DNA of 64,000 nt from the NCBI RefSeq assembly GCF_050337045.1, contig NZ_JAKJSO010000018.1, forward strand, positions 1-64,000, given 5' to 3'. This DNA is from Photobacterium kagoshimensis (lineage in GTDB: Bacteria > Pseudomonadota > Gammaproteobacteria > Enterobacterales > Vibrionaceae). Both the position numbers and the translations under genes were made by a program. The notes under the pieces were generated by a model. That model saw only the letters and a program-made list of their open reading frames with translations, did not search any database and was not told where the DNA came from. Positions within the stretch are counted from its first letter, which is position 1, and each line of letters begins with the position of its first letter. Of this stretch, positions 43,361 to 52,220 are shown one piece after another.

Positions 43361-44202
43361 AACGCTTAGTCTTAGCTACAACTTTGCTTTTAACCGCCAC
43401 ATCAAGCTTGGCGAATGAGCGTATTATCAGTGCGGGTTCAGCCATTACTGAGCTTTTAAATGCTATCGGTGCAGAGCAAAGCATTGTCGCAGTCGATGCC
43501 ACTAGCCGAAGCTTAGTCAGTAAAAACACGCCAACCCTTGGCTACCATCGCGCACTTTCAGCAGAGAGCTTAATTGCATTAACCCCAACACGGTTACTGG
43601 GTTCTGAAGAAATGGGACCCCAAACCACCCTAGATCTGATGAAGCAAGCTGGCGTAGAGGTCAACATCCTTAATTCAGGCGAAACAGTGAATGCTCTTCT
43701 AAAACGCATAGATAGCATTGGTGAAATCACAGGTAAGCAAACCAAAGCAAATCAGCTAAAAGAAAGGGTAAAACAGCAAGTTGCTAATATAGAAAAAAAT
43801 AACAAACGTTCAAATACCGCCAGTAAAAAGCCGGTAAAAGTATTATTCCTATCGATTCATGAAGGCCGCCCTGCAACCGTAGGTGGACGAAATACCACCG
43901 CGGATACCGTGATTCGCCTTGCTGGCGGCATTAATCCAGCGGCAGAACAAGTGGAGTCTTATAAACCGATTTCGGCTGAATCCATGCTTGAAATGCAACC
44001 CGATCTCATCATGCTAAGTAGCCGTACTTATAACTCAATTGGTCAAGCTGATGGTTTGTTTGAGGAGCTACCACTGCTTACAGCAACCCCCGCAGGCATC
44101 AATAAAGCCGTCGTTGTCATTGATGGCACCGCTTTAATTGGTGGCTTAGGGCTTAAAAGCCTGAGCGAAGCTGAACGCTTAAACCGTGTTTTCTACCCTT
44201 AA
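43357..44202 (+). CDS. hutB: Periplasmic heme-binding protein HutB
   Basis: A 281-residue class III solute-binding protein that carries heme from the outer-membrane receptor to HutCD. It has a signal peptide at residues 1-19 ('LATTLLLTATSSLAN'), two BtuF-like lobes joined by a long helix (~125-155), 'RIISAGSAITELLNAIGAEQSIVAVD' at the front and 'KVLFLSIHEGRPATVGGRNTTAD' in the second lobe. A tyrosine in 'TLGYHRALS' (~68) sits where ShuT/PhuT-type proteins place the heme ligand. The start overlaps exbD; hutC follows after 18 bases. Confidence 0.92.
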   Translation: MKRLVLATTLLLTATSSLANERIISAGSAITELLNAIGAEQSIVAVDATSRSLVSKNTPTLGYHRALSAESLIALTPTRLLGSEEMGPQTTLDLMKQAGVEVNILNSGETVNALLKRIDSIGEITGKQTKANQLKERVKQQVANIEKNNKRSNTASKKPVKVLFLSIHEGRPATVGGRNTTADTVIRLAGGINPAAEQVESYKPISAESMLEMQPDLIMLSSRTYNSIGQADGLFEELPLLTATPAGINKAVVVIDGTALIGGLGLKSLSEAERLNRVFYP

Positions 44203-44220
44203 TCGTCGAGTATTCGTTAC

Positions 44221-45267
44221 GTGTCCGTTATGCAAATCCAAAGACTTCCATTAAAAGTTGTTTTCCCTATTGGGTTGAGCTTGCTCTTCCTTGCGGTGGC
44301 AACATCCGTGATTGTTGGCCCTATGGCTATAACTCTCAGTCAAAGCTTAAAAGCCTTTACGCCTTGGCAAAGTGAATTGCCCGCACATATCCAGATTGTG
44401 ATCCAACAAATAAGGCTGCCACGTACCTTATTATGTATTGCGATTGGTGCCATTCTCGCTTTATGTGGCGCCGTTATGCAGGGGCTGTTTCGAAATCCAC
44501 TGGCTGATCCTGGCATTATTGGCGTATCAGGTGGGGCAAGTTTAGGTGCTGCACTGGCTATTGTTCTTTTTGGCTCTTTAGCATCATCTTTCCCGATCCT
44601 ATTAACATTAGGCACTGTGCCTATCATGGCATTTCTTGGGGGCGCAGTAAGTACTTGGCTGGTTTATACACTTGGCACAGACAAAAATGGCACATCCGTG
44701 ACCATCATGCTGCTAGCCGGTGTAGCTATCGGAGCCTTATCAGGCGCGGCTTTAGGTCTAATGAACTATTTTGCCGATGATCAGGCCTTGCGTGACTTAT
44801 CATTATGGACCATGGGATCATTAGCGGGTGCAACATGGCCAGGGATTACGTTGGCATTTACGACCTTAGGCATTCTAATGTGGATCTTTGACCGTCAAGC
44901 AAATGCACTTAATGCTTTTTTGCTGGGTGAAGCTGAAGCCAAACACATGGGTGTAAATGTACAAGCCCTCAAACGTAGCTTAATTTTACTGTGCGCGGCT
45001 GGCGTTGGTGTCTGCGTATCCCTCACTGGTGTTATTGGATTTGTCGGCCTAATCATTCCACACTTAGGCCGTATGCTTGCAGGCCCTAACCATAAAACAC
45101 TGCTGCCACTTTCAGCACTATTGGGAGCTTTAATTTTACTGGTCGCCGACATGATCGCACGTGTTATTGCAGCTCCCGCAGAACTACCCGTGGGAATTAT
45201 TACCGCTCTATTGGGTGCGCCCTTCTTCATAATATTACTGATTAAACAAAAAGGACGCCTATCATGA
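44221..45267 (+). CDS. hutC: Heme ABC transporter permease HutC
   Basis: A 348-residue FecCD/BtuC-family inner-membrane permease with about ten transmembrane helices. The family pieces 'RLPRTLLCIAIGAILALCGAVMQGLFRNPLADPGIIGVSGGASLGA' and 'TGVIGFVGLIIPHLGRMLAGPNH' are present; the latter includes the loop that contacts the ATPase. It starts at GTG 44221 or at ATG 44230, with no strong Shine-Dalgarno sequence for either. Its stop overlaps the hutD start by four bases. Confidence 0.92.
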   Translation: MSVMQIQRLPLKVVFPIGLSLLFLAVATSVIVGPMAITLSQSLKAFTPWQSELPAHIQIVIQQIRLPRTLLCIAIGAILALCGAVMQGLFRNPLADPGIIGVSGGASLGAALAIVLFGSLASSFPILLTLGTVPIMAFLGGAVSTWLVYTLGTDKNGTSVTIMLLAGVAIGALSGAALGLMNYFADDQALRDLSLWTMGSLAGATWPGITLAFTTLGILMWIFDRQANALNAFLLGEAEAKHMGVNVQALKRSLILLCAAGVGVCVSLTGVIGFVGLIIPHLGRMLAGPNHKTLLPLSALLGALILLVADMIARVIAAPAELPVGIITALLGAPFFIILLIKQKGRLS

Positions 45268-46070
45268 TGGCAGGCTTTTCATGTTCTAAATTTCAATCTC
45301 AAGATAAAATCGCAATCACAGCGAAAGGATTAAATTTAGAGCTAGGCGGTAAAATCTTGCTTGATGAGTTCGATATAGAAATTCGACATGGCGAAGTCAC
45401 TGCACTACTTGGTCCTAATGGTGCAGGGAAAAGTACCCTACTTAAAGTGCTGTGCGGCGAGTTAGAGGCAGGCGGTGAGATTCTGATTCATGGCAAAACC
45501 CACCATCAATGGTCAGCAAAAGATCTTGCCAAGTATTTAGCCGTTTTGCCCCAGCATAGTAGTTTAAGCTTTGCGTTTACTGCTCAAGAAGTTGCGGAGC
45601 TTGGTGCATTACCACTTGATCTAACGCGTGCTGATGCGACTAAAACAGCTGCTACTATGATGCAAAAAACCGAAGTGACAGCCCTTTCAAATCGGCTGTA
45701 CCCTTCTTTGTCTGGTGGCGAAAAACAACGGGTTCATTTTGCCCGCGTGCTTACTCAGCTTAGCGAAGCGAAAGAAAATGCTATTTTGATGCTCGATGAA
45801 CCAACATCAGCACTTGATTTAGCGCATCAACATAAAACATTACAACTCGCACAACATATGGCTAAAGCAGGAGCAGCTGTTATCGTCGTATTGCATGATC
45901 TAAACCTTGCTGCACAATATGCAGACCGCTTAGTTATTGTAAAAAATGGAAAGATACAGGCTGATGGCGATGCTTGGCATGCATTAGATTCTCAGAATAT
46001 TGAGCGAATCTATGGCTGGCCTGTCACGATGACCAAGCACCCTACACTTCAACACCCAGTTATTCTATAG
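45264..46070 (+). CDS. hutD: Heme ABC transporter ATPase HutD
   Basis: A 268-residue ABC ATPase powering HutC. Walker A is 'GPNGAGKST' (~50), the Q-loop is at 'LPQHSSLSF', the signature is 'LSGGEKQRV' (~150), Walker B is 'ILMLDEPTSALD' (~175) and the switch His is in 'VLHDLNLA'. All are intact. The first ~17 residues ('AGFSCSKFQSQDK') are not conserved in the family and a later start is possible. It is last in tonB-exbB-exbD-hutB-hutC-hutD; a terminator follows at 46261. Confidence 0.92.
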   Translation: MMAGFSCSKFQSQDKIAITAKGLNLELGGKILLDEFDIEIRHGEVTALLGPNGAGKSTLLKVLCGELEAGGEILIHGKTHHQWSAKDLAKYLAVLPQHSSLSFAFTAQEVAELGALPLDLTRADATKTAATMMQKTEVTALSNRLYPSLSGGEKQRVHFARVLTQLSEAKENAILMLDEPTSALDLAHQHKTLQLAQHMAKAGAAVIVVLHDLNLAAQYADRLVIVKNGKIQADGDAWHALDSQNIERIYGWPVTMTKHPTLQHPVIL

Positions 46071-46223
46071 TCGCTCGTTATGTAATCCTTACAATGCACA
46101 AATAAATGCATACTGATGCATCAAATTTTACGCAATTTACATTATTATTGTTGATGTTTATCAAGTATTGCCATCTTGATAGACAGAAACGTTGCACTGT
46201 GCGCTACACTCAGTAAAATGTGA

Positions 46224-46239
46224 ACGCAAGCGATTAACA
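46224..46239. promoter_or_regulatory. Possible PurR operator upstream of purR
   Basis: ACGCAAGCGATTAACA partly fits the PurR box ACGCAAACGTTTGCGT: the left half is good, the right half weak. It lies upstream of the terminator, about 160 bases before purR, so relevance to autoregulation is uncertain. Confidence 0.25.
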
Positions 46240-46258
46240 ATGTAACGCTACCAAATCC

Positions 46259-46291
46259 ATAAAAGCCGCTCATCTGAGAAGCGGCTTTTAA
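46259..46291. terminator. Terminator between hutD and purR
   Basis: Perfect ten-base arms AAAAGCCGCT / AGCGGCTTTT (46261-46270 / 46280-46289), nine-base loop. It is short of a long T run but has a strong stem. Confidence 0.65.
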
Positions 46292-46396
46292 CGTTTATAC
46301 AAGGTCTCTAGCGACATACAGCACTCGAAATGAAAGAGTTGGCGCTATGTATAGCTTAAAAAGATCCTCTTTATTGCAATTATTAGAAGAATAACT

Positions 46397-47401
46397 ATGG
46401 CAACGATTAAAGATGTTGCACGTATGGCTGGAGTTTCAACAACAACAGTCTCGCACGTGATTAATAAAACACGCTTCGTAGCAGAAGCAACACAAAAAAA
46501 AGTGTTAGCAGCCGTTGATGAACTTAACTATGCACCAAGCGCTGTTGCTCGCAGCCTAAAATGTAACACTACCCGCACAATTGGTATGTTGGTCACCAAG
46601 TCAACCAACCCCTTTTTTGCTGAGGTTGTACATGGCGTAGAAGAATACTGCTACAAAGAAGGCTACACACTTATCCTGTGTAACACTGAAGGTAACCTAT
46701 CTAAGCAACGCGATTACCTGCGCATGCTCGCCGAAAAACGCGTTGATGGCCTAATGGTGATGTGTTCGGACCTTGATCAACGTCTATTAGACCTATTAGA
46801 ACGTCAAAATGACCTACCTATGGTTGTGATGGATTGGGGTCCTGAAAGTCCACACACGGATAAAATTCAAGACAACGCAGCCATTGGTGGCTATATCGCA
46901 ATCAAGCACTTTATTGAAAACGGCCACACTAAAATTGGCTGTTTATCAGGTCACAATGAAAAATCAACCTGTCGTGAGCGCTTAAAAGGCTTCCAAAAAG
47001 CGATGGACGAAGCAAACCTAACCGTTAATGAAGATTGGATTATCGAAGGTGACTTCGAGTGTGAAACGGCCGTGAAAGCCGCTGAGCAATTCATTGCGAT
47101 GAAAGAACGTCCAACGGCTATTTTCTGTTTTAACGACATTATGGCCATGGCGATGATCAGTACTTTCGTTCAGAATGGCGTTCGTGTTCCTGAAGATATA
47201 TCTATCATTGGTTACGATAACATCGAGCTAGCACCTTTCTTCTCGCCACCGTTAACGACAATCCACCAGCCTAAACGCCGTTTAGGTAAAACAGCGATTG
47301 AAATCTTGATGGAACGCGTGAAAGATAAAAAGCACGAAAACCGTGTTTTTGAAATGTCACCTGAATTAGTTGTACGTAAATCGGTTCATAAGCTTAACTA
47401 A
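46397..47401 (+). CDS. purR: Purine repressor PurR
   Basis: A 334-residue LacI-family repressor of purine biosynthesis with hypoxanthine or guanine as corepressor. The N-terminal helix-turn-helix is 'ATIKDVARMAGVSTTTVSHVINKTRFVAEAT', with the hinge 'YAPSAVARSLK' near residue 50. The corepressor domain has 'STNPFFAEVVHGVEEYCYKEGYTLILCNTEG', closely matching E. coli PurR, and ends 'LVVRKSVHKLN'. It has its own terminator. The tfoY riboswitch follows on the same strand, a pairing that I recall in V. cholerae (VC1721-VC1722). Confidence 0.93.
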   Translation: MATIKDVARMAGVSTTTVSHVINKTRFVAEATQKKVLAAVDELNYAPSAVARSLKCNTTRTIGMLVTKSTNPFFAEVVHGVEEYCYKEGYTLILCNTEGNLSKQRDYLRMLAEKRVDGLMVMCSDLDQRLLDLLERQNDLPMVVMDWGPESPHTDKIQDNAAIGGYIAIKHFIENGHTKIGCLSGHNEKSTCRERLKGFQKAMDEANLTVNEDWIIEGDFECETAVKAAEQFIAMKERPTAIFCFNDIMAMAMISTFVQNGVRVPEDISIIGYDNIELAPFFSPPLTTIHQPKRRLGKTAIEILMERVKDKKHENRVFEMSPELVVRKSVHKLN

Positions 47402-47428
47402 CTATTCGCTTTACGCATAAACATTGAA

Positions 47429-47462
47429 TAGCCGACGACCCCATATCGTCGGCTTTTTTTAT
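47429..47462 (+). terminator. Terminator of purR
   Basis: Arms GCCGACGA / TCGTCGGC (47431-47438 / 47446-47453) followed by seven T residues. Confidence 0.88.
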
Positions 47463-47680
47463 TCATTCCCGCCACGCTAAACCCTCCTTTTTTACATAAA
47501 TATTTAATATGTAACAATAAAATTACTTTTAGATTTGAAATAAGTTTGCTTCATTTACCCAATGATTTATTTAATCCCTGAATATTCTCTCTTCATAAAG
47601 CAGTAATAATTGAAGCAACATCACATTTTCCCCAGCATAGAGTAAACGCTTTTCTGCTATTTACGATATGCTTATTACGT

Positions 47681-47786
47681 CACGAACAGGGCAAACTACT
47701 TGAAAAAGTAGGACGCAAAGCTTCCGGCCTAACAAAGTGTTATTTAATAAAAATTAACACATTCAAGGTAGCGGGGTTACCGATGG
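47681..47786 (+). ncRNA. Cyclic di-GMP-I riboswitch (GEMM-I) aptamer
   Basis: The core is unmistakable: CAGGGCAAAC, then a hairpin CTACTTGAAAAAGTAG, GGACGCAAAGC, CCGGCCTAA and the closing GGTAGCGGGGTTACCGATGG. It follows the V. cholerae Vc2 aptamer (upstream of VC1722/tfoY) nearly base for base in the conserved parts, and the downstream gene here is also tfoY-like. The second hairpin arm (about 47735-47765) is longer and more AT-rich than in Vc2. It senses c-di-GMP and should control tfoY. Confidence 0.95.
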
Positions 47787-47822
47787 ATTTACTGCAAACC
47801 TGCTTTAGGGTTTGACATGCTT

Positions 47823-47851
47823 TTGACATACATTAAGTGTGCTTTGCTAAC
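47823..47851 (+). promoter_or_regulatory. Possible promoter between the riboswitch and tfoY
   Basis: A perfect TTGACA at 47823 is followed at 17 bases by GCTAAC, a weak -10. It would start transcripts lacking the aptamer. Multiple tfoY promoters are reported in V. cholerae, but this particular one is a guess. Confidence 0.25.
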
Positions 47852-47909
47852 CTAAACTCCTCGCTTATATGTTAGGTGACTCCCAAGATTTATTTCACCG
47901 AGAAGTCGC

Positions 47910-48500
47910 ATGGATAAACCAATACTTAAAGACACTCTAAAATTATTCGATAGTTTTGGCAGTGTTAAATCCCGCTCAATGTTTGGCGGTTTTGGCATTT
48001 TCGCAGGCGAAACAATGTTTGCACTGGTAGTAAAAAATAAATTACACCTTCGCGCGAATGCAAAAAACATTGAAGTGTTTAAAGAAGCTAATCTATCACC
48101 TTATGTTTATGAGAAACGCGGATTTCCCGTAGTGACTAAACATTTTGCTATTCCTGACCTCTGGTGGGATACCCCAGAGATGATTATCGAGTACGCACAA
48201 GGCTCACTAGAAGGTGCGAAGAACGACAAAGAAACAAAAAGTAAAGTTGGGCCATCTCGCATTAAAGATTTGCCAAACTTAAGACTCGCTAATGAACGTA
48301 TGCTGAAAAAAGTGGGTATTGATACTGTCGATAAACTGATTGAAGTCGGCGCTATTGATGCTTATAAAGCATTGCTCGATACACATGATAATAATCTCAA
48401 CATCGAGTTGCTTTGGGCTTTAGAAGGCGCAATCAGTGGCACACACTGGTCTGTGATCAGTGAAACGAGACGTGGTGAACTGCTAGGCTTGCTACCTTAG
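47910..48500 (+). CDS. tfoY: TfoX/TfoY-family regulator, TfoY type
   Basis: A 196-residue protein with an N-terminal TfoX domain ('LKLFDSFGSVKSRSMFGGFGIFAGETMFALVVKNKLHLRA') and a C-terminal TfoX domain ('IKDLPNLRLANERMLKKVGIDTVDKLIEVGAIDAYKAL...ELLWALEGAISGTHW'). TfoX drives competence and TfoY drives motility and type VI secretion responses in vibrios. The riboswitch just upstream and the adjacent purR point to TfoY. The spacing of 120 bases from aptamer to ATG leaves room for an expression platform. The terminator at 48538 ends the unit. Confidence 0.88.
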   Translation: MDKPILKDTLKLFDSFGSVKSRSMFGGFGIFAGETMFALVVKNKLHLRANAKNIEVFKEANLSPYVYEKRGFPVVTKHFAIPDLWWDTPEMIIEYAQGSLEGAKNDKETKSKVGPSRIKDLPNLRLANERMLKKVGIDTVDKLIEVGAIDAYKALLDTHDNNLNIELLWALEGAISGTHWSVISETRRGELLGLLP

Positions 48501-48534
48501 GGAGTCGGGGCAAACACAACACAGTCACCACAAT

Positions 48535-48562
48535 AAGAACGAGGCTCAGGCCTCGTTTTTTG
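48535..48562 (+). terminator. Terminator of tfoY
   Basis: Eight-base arms AACGAGGC / GCCTCGTT with loop TCAG, followed by a T run. Confidence 0.85.
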
Positions 48563-48822
48563 TAGCCCTAGCCTACCGAATGTCAGGATTACGTCAAAGA
48601 TTGACTCTTCTCACAAATACTGTTCACAAAAGCATCAGTTAACTTTTAATCCCGCCTTAAATAAGTAAAATAACCACTGTCAGTGGGCTTTCCACCGCCA
48701 TTTTTTTGTTTTTAACTACTTATGGTCACTATCGCACTTAGTGTGACGCCAATAATATGTCACCAGTTCACCTATACCATAACGATACGCAGTCTTAATG
48801 ATTGCTAAAAAGAGAGGCTCGT
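48563..48822. other. Intergenic region
   Basis: About 260 bases before a small membrane-protein gene. Apart from the GAGAGG ribosome site at the right end, no gene or structured RNA is evident. Confidence 0.4.
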
Positions 48823-49215
48823 ATGCTCTGTTCAAAGCCTTTTCCTGGGCAAACAGACCACATATTCAAAGATAAATTTAACAAATGGCCTACACTACTC
48901 CGTGCCCTTGTTATTATCAGCCTACTCCCTCCCGCTTTCGCAATGCTACTAGTCTCACAGCAACTGGCTCCTTTTAATGCGCTCATCGACATATTTACTC
49001 TGGTTGGTGGCTTTAATATCATCCTGATCATCTGGGGAGTATTACTTAAAATTCGAGCGCGTAAATATTGGTACCGCAATTACCATATAGGCAAGACGCT
49101 GCTACTCGCCAGTTTACCTATTCTGGCATCTGCTTATATTGCGTTTTCAGAAATACCCGACAACCGCGTTGTACAGCAAGAACGCAGTCGCGCTGTCGAA
49201 GTTGCCATAAATTAA
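48823..49215 (+). CDS. Small membrane protein of unknown function
   Basis: A 130-residue protein with about three transmembrane segments: 'LLRALVIISLLPPAFAMLLV', 'DIFTLVGGFNIILIIWGVLL' and 'TLLLASLPILASAYIAF'. A basic loop 'KIRARKYWYRNYHIGK' lies between segments 2 and 3, presumably cytoplasmic. The ATG at 48823 follows GAGAGGCTCGT; the frame opens seven codons earlier without a ribosome site. It precedes the ynj operon by about 140 bases on the same strand, but a link is not shown. The family is not recognised. Confidence 0.6.
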   Translation: MLCSKPFPGQTDHIFKDKFNKWPTLLRALVIISLLPPAFAMLLVSQQLAPFNALIDIFTLVGGFNIILIIWGVLLKIRARKYWYRNYHIGKTLLLASLPILASAYIAFSEIPDNRVVQQERSRAVEVAIN

Positions 49216-49357
49216 AAACTGTTTAAATTACAAGCAACCGAGCGTTGTTTTCAATTTTTCTTTAATTAATTGAAATATTTGCGCCCTTCGTTGGGTCTCC
49301 TTTATTACCTTGGTATAGCATTGGTGCTATATCATGTGTTCATAAGGAAACGACGCT

Positions 49358-49984
49358 GTGCGCCTGGCAAAAAAAAATAAATACTCAATCTTTGTTCGCC
49401 CATTACTTTGGCTACAAAAGCGTAATTTTGGCGCAGAACTCAACCCTTCTTTACTCTGGGGACGCAGACCTCCACTCTTCTGGTTAGTTGCTGTTTTTTT
49501 TGGCTACCTTGACCGTCGCCATTCACCACTATCACCTGTTACTCGCTCTCTTATTTGTGTTCGCGTTTCACAACTTAATGATTGTGAATTTTGCGTCGAT
49601 GCCAATGGAATGCGCCTAGCAGAGCGTTGCGATTCTGTTGAAAAGATCAAAGCGCTTTCGCAATGGCAACAAAACAGCACTTTATTTACTAAAGAAGAAA
49701 TTGCCGTGCTGCATTATGTTGAAGCCATGACTATCACAGGGCAGAAAGTAACTGAGACCATGCTATCTGAACTGCAGCAGTGGTTTGACGAAGATGCCCT
49801 CGTCGAGCTTACCGCCCTGATCGCATTTCAAAACCTATCAGCCAAATTTAATACCGCGCTTGATGTACCAGCACAAGGCTTTTGCTCTGTGCCGACCGCA
49901 TCCGCGCTTAACAATAGCGCTACTGTCGATGAACAAGGTGCTTCATCCAGCCAGCAGCAAGAGTCACCACAGAGTAAATCGTAG
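49358..49984 (+). CDS. ynjA: YnjA-like carboxymuconolactone-decarboxylase/AhpD-fold protein
   Basis: A 208-residue protein with the AhpD-like CxxC and downstream His-free pattern 'LNDCEFCVDANG' (~77-88) and a helical 'TKEEIAVLHYVEAM' segment. It fits the carboxymuconolactone decarboxylase family, whose AhpD members act as thiol-disulfide peroxidase partners. In E. coli ynjA also heads the ynjABCDEF cluster, which supports the name. The start is GTG, after AAGGAAACGACGCT. The Gln/Ser-rich tail after residue ~180 is not part of the domain. The next gene starts ten bases after its stop. Confidence 0.78.
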   Translation: MRLAKKNKYSIFVRPLLWLQKRNFGAELNPSLLWGRRPPLFWLVAVFFGYLDRRHSPLSPVTRSLICVRVSQLNDCEFCVDANGMRLAERCDSVEKIKALSQWQQNSTLFTKEEIAVLHYVEAMTITGQKVTETMLSELQQWFDEDALVELTALIAFQNLSAKFNTALDVPAQGFCSVPTASALNNSATVDEQGASSSQQQESPQSKS

Positions 49985-49994
49985 GAGTTGTCTC

Positions 49995-52220
49995 ATGGAT
50001 AGAAAGAAACTACTGCTCATTGCCGTCATTGTCGCGCTTATTGGAAGTTGGTTCCTGTTCGATTTAGGACAGTACTTCACATTGGATCAAGCTAAAGCAC
50101 AACAAATAGCACTGCAAGATACGATAGCTGCACGCCCCTTCTTTGCGAGTGTAGTGTACTTTGCTATTTATATAGTTGTAACGGCGCTTTCTTTACCTGG
50201 CGCGGCAATTATGACTTTACTTGGCGCGGCATTATTTGGTTTCTGGTGGAGTCTACTTTTAGTGTCATTCGCCAGTACTATTGGCGCGACACTCGCCTTT
50301 TTATTCAGCCGTTATATTCTTCGCGACTGGGTACAAACTAAATTTGGTCACCGCCTTGCACCGATAAACGCAGGCATCAAAAAAGATGGTCCTTTTTACT
50401 TATTCACACTGCGATTAATCCCTGTGTTCCCCTTCTTTTTGGTGAACCTATTAATGGGCTTAACGCCGCTATCAACCAAGCTATTTTACTTGGTAAGCCA
50501 AGTGGGAATGCTGGCAGGTACTGCCGTCTATATCAATGCAGGTACGCAACTTGGTGAAATAGAATCACTCAGCGGCATCATCTCAGCCCCTGTACTTGTT
50601 TCTCTCGCGCTATTGGGGATTTTCCCTCTGGTCGCGAAATTTGTTATGGGTATTATCGAGCAGCGCCGCGTGTATGCTGACTGGACACCACCTGAAAAAT
50701 TTGACCAAAACATGGTCGTCATTGGTGCGGGCGCCGGTGGCTTAGTCAGTGCCTATATTGCAGCTGCAGTAAAAGCGAAAGTGACATTAATCGAACGCCA
50801 TAAGATGGGGGGGGATTGCTTAAATACAGGCTGTGTCCCCTCTAAGGCCGTTATCCGTTCGGCACACGCCATGTCTGAAATTACTCGGGCAAAAGAGTTT
50901 GGTATTAGCACTGGCGATGTAAGCGTCGATTTTGAGCAAGTCATGTCGCGAGTACATACCGTTATTGACAAAATTGAGCCACATGATTCAGTTGAACGTT
51001 ATTCGTCGTTAGGTGTGAACTGTATATCGGGTGAAGCACGTATTTTGTCGCCGTGGGAAGTTGAAGTAAATGGCGAACGTATTACCACCCGTAATATCGT
51101 GATTGCCACAGGTGCTCGTCCGCTTGTCCCCAATATTCCAGGTTTGCAAGATGTGAACTATCTGACCTCAGACACTATTTGGCAGCTAAAACAACAGCCC
51201 AAGAAACTCCTTGTGCTCGGTGGCGGCCCGATTGGCTGTGAACTTGCTCAGAGCTTCCAACGCCTAGGCAGTCAGGTTACCTTAGTGGAAATGGTAGACC
51301 AACTTCTGATCCGTGAAGACGCCGATGCCGCAGCATTAGTGCACAGTAAACTGCAAAGTGATGGTGTAAACATTAAACTTAACCACAAAGCCTTACGCTT
51401 TGAATCTATTGAGCAAGATGACGGCTCTCGCATCCAACGTGCTTATCTTGAGTATCAAGGACAAACTGTTACTACAGACTTTGACTATGTCATGCTTGCG
51501 CTAGGGCGAGTAGCTAACGTGCAAGGTTTTGGCTTAGAAGAACTCGGCATCACAACGAGTGAACGCGGTACAGTCGAAGTAAACGACTACCTGCAAACCA
51601 AATACCGCAATATTTTTGCCGTTGGTGATGTTGCGGGCCCGTTTCAGCTTACACACGCAGCCGCACATCAGGCGTGGTATGCCGCCGTTAATGGTTTATT
51701 TGGTCAATTCAAAAAATTCAGAGCGGATTACTCCGTGCTTCCCGCAGCAACCTATACCTCACCCGAAGTCGCTCGGGTTGGCATCAATGAAAAAGAAGCC
51801 AAAGCACAAGGTATTCAATACCAAGTCATCACTTACGGTATTGATGATTTAGACAGAGCAATTACCGATGGGGAAGATTACGGCTTTGTCAAAGTCATTA
51901 CCCCTAAAGGCAAAGACACCATCTTAGGGGCAACTATCGTTGGAAGTAATGCTGGTGAAATGTTAGCCGAATTCACCTTGGCAATGCGTCATAACTTAGG
52001 GTTAAACAAGATCTTAGGCACAGTTCACCCCTACCCAACCATGAGCGAAGCCACAAAATACGCAGCTGGCCAATGGAAGCAGGCGAATGCCCCTAAAATG
52101 CTGTTAACATGGGTTGAAAAATACCATGCATGGATGCGCCAAGGTAAAAAGCAACCTGTCGCAGAGCAGGCAGCTGTAAACCAAGCAGCCGAGCCGCTAA
52201 AAGAAAATAAGGATATGTAA
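49995..52220 (+). CDS. TVP38/TMEM64 membrane domain fused to a flavin disulfide reductase
   Basis: A 741-residue two-part protein. Residues ~1-225 form a TVP38/TMEM64 (DedA-like) membrane domain with 'SLPGAAIMTLLGAALFGFWW' and 'LRLIPVFPFFLVNLLMGLTP'. Residues ~235-720 form a pyridine-nucleotide-disulfide reductase: FAD motif 'VVIGAGAGGLVSAYIAA', redox-active 'GGDCLNTGCVPSK' (~271-283), NAD motif 'VLGGGPIGCELAQSFQRLG', 'FAVGDVAG' and the C-terminal dimer 'HPYPTMSEA'. It resembles mercuric or dihydrolipoamide reductases, but there is no MerA N-terminal heavy-metal domain and no C-terminal CC pair. The substrate is unknown. AGGAG precedes ATG 49995; the stop overlaps the ynjB start by one base. 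Confidence 0.88.
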   Translation: MDRKKLLLIAVIVALIGSWFLFDLGQYFTLDQAKAQQIALQDTIAARPFFASVVYFAIYIVVTALSLPGAAIMTLLGAALFGFWWSLLLVSFASTIGATLAFLFSRYILRDWVQTKFGHRLAPINAGIKKDGPFYLFTLRLIPVFPFFLVNLLMGLTPLSTKLFYLVSQVGMLAGTAVYINAGTQLGEIESLSGIISAPVLVSLALLGIFPLVAKFVMGIIEQRRVYADWTPPEKFDQNMVVIGAGAGGLVSAYIAAAVKAKVTLIERHKMGGDCLNTGCVPSKAVIRSAHAMSEITRAKEFGISTGDVSVDFEQVMSRVHTVIDKIEPHDSVERYSSLGVNCISGEARILSPWEVEVNGERITTRNIVIATGARPLVPNIPGLQDVNYLTSDTIWQLKQQPKKLLVLGGGPIGCELAQSFQRLGSQVTLVEMVDQLLIREDADAAALVHSKLQSDGVNIKLNHKALRFESIEQDDGSRIQRAYLEYQGQTVTTDFDYVMLALGRVANVQGFGLEELGITTSERGTVEVNDYLQTKYRNIFAVGDVAGPFQLTHAAAHQAWYAAVNGLFGQFKKFRADYSVLPAATYTSPEVARVGINEKEAKAQGIQYQVITYGIDDLDRAITDGEDYGFVKVITPKGKDTILGATIVGSNAGEMLAEFTLAMRHNLGLNKILGTVHPYPTMSEATKYAAGQWKQANAPKMLLTWVEKYHAWMRQGKKQPVAEQAAVNQAAEPLKENKDM

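Noticed and set aside
49995..52220. Mercury resistance locus (merA)
   Set aside because: No MerA N-terminal domain, no C-terminal Cys pair, and no merR, merT or merP nearby.
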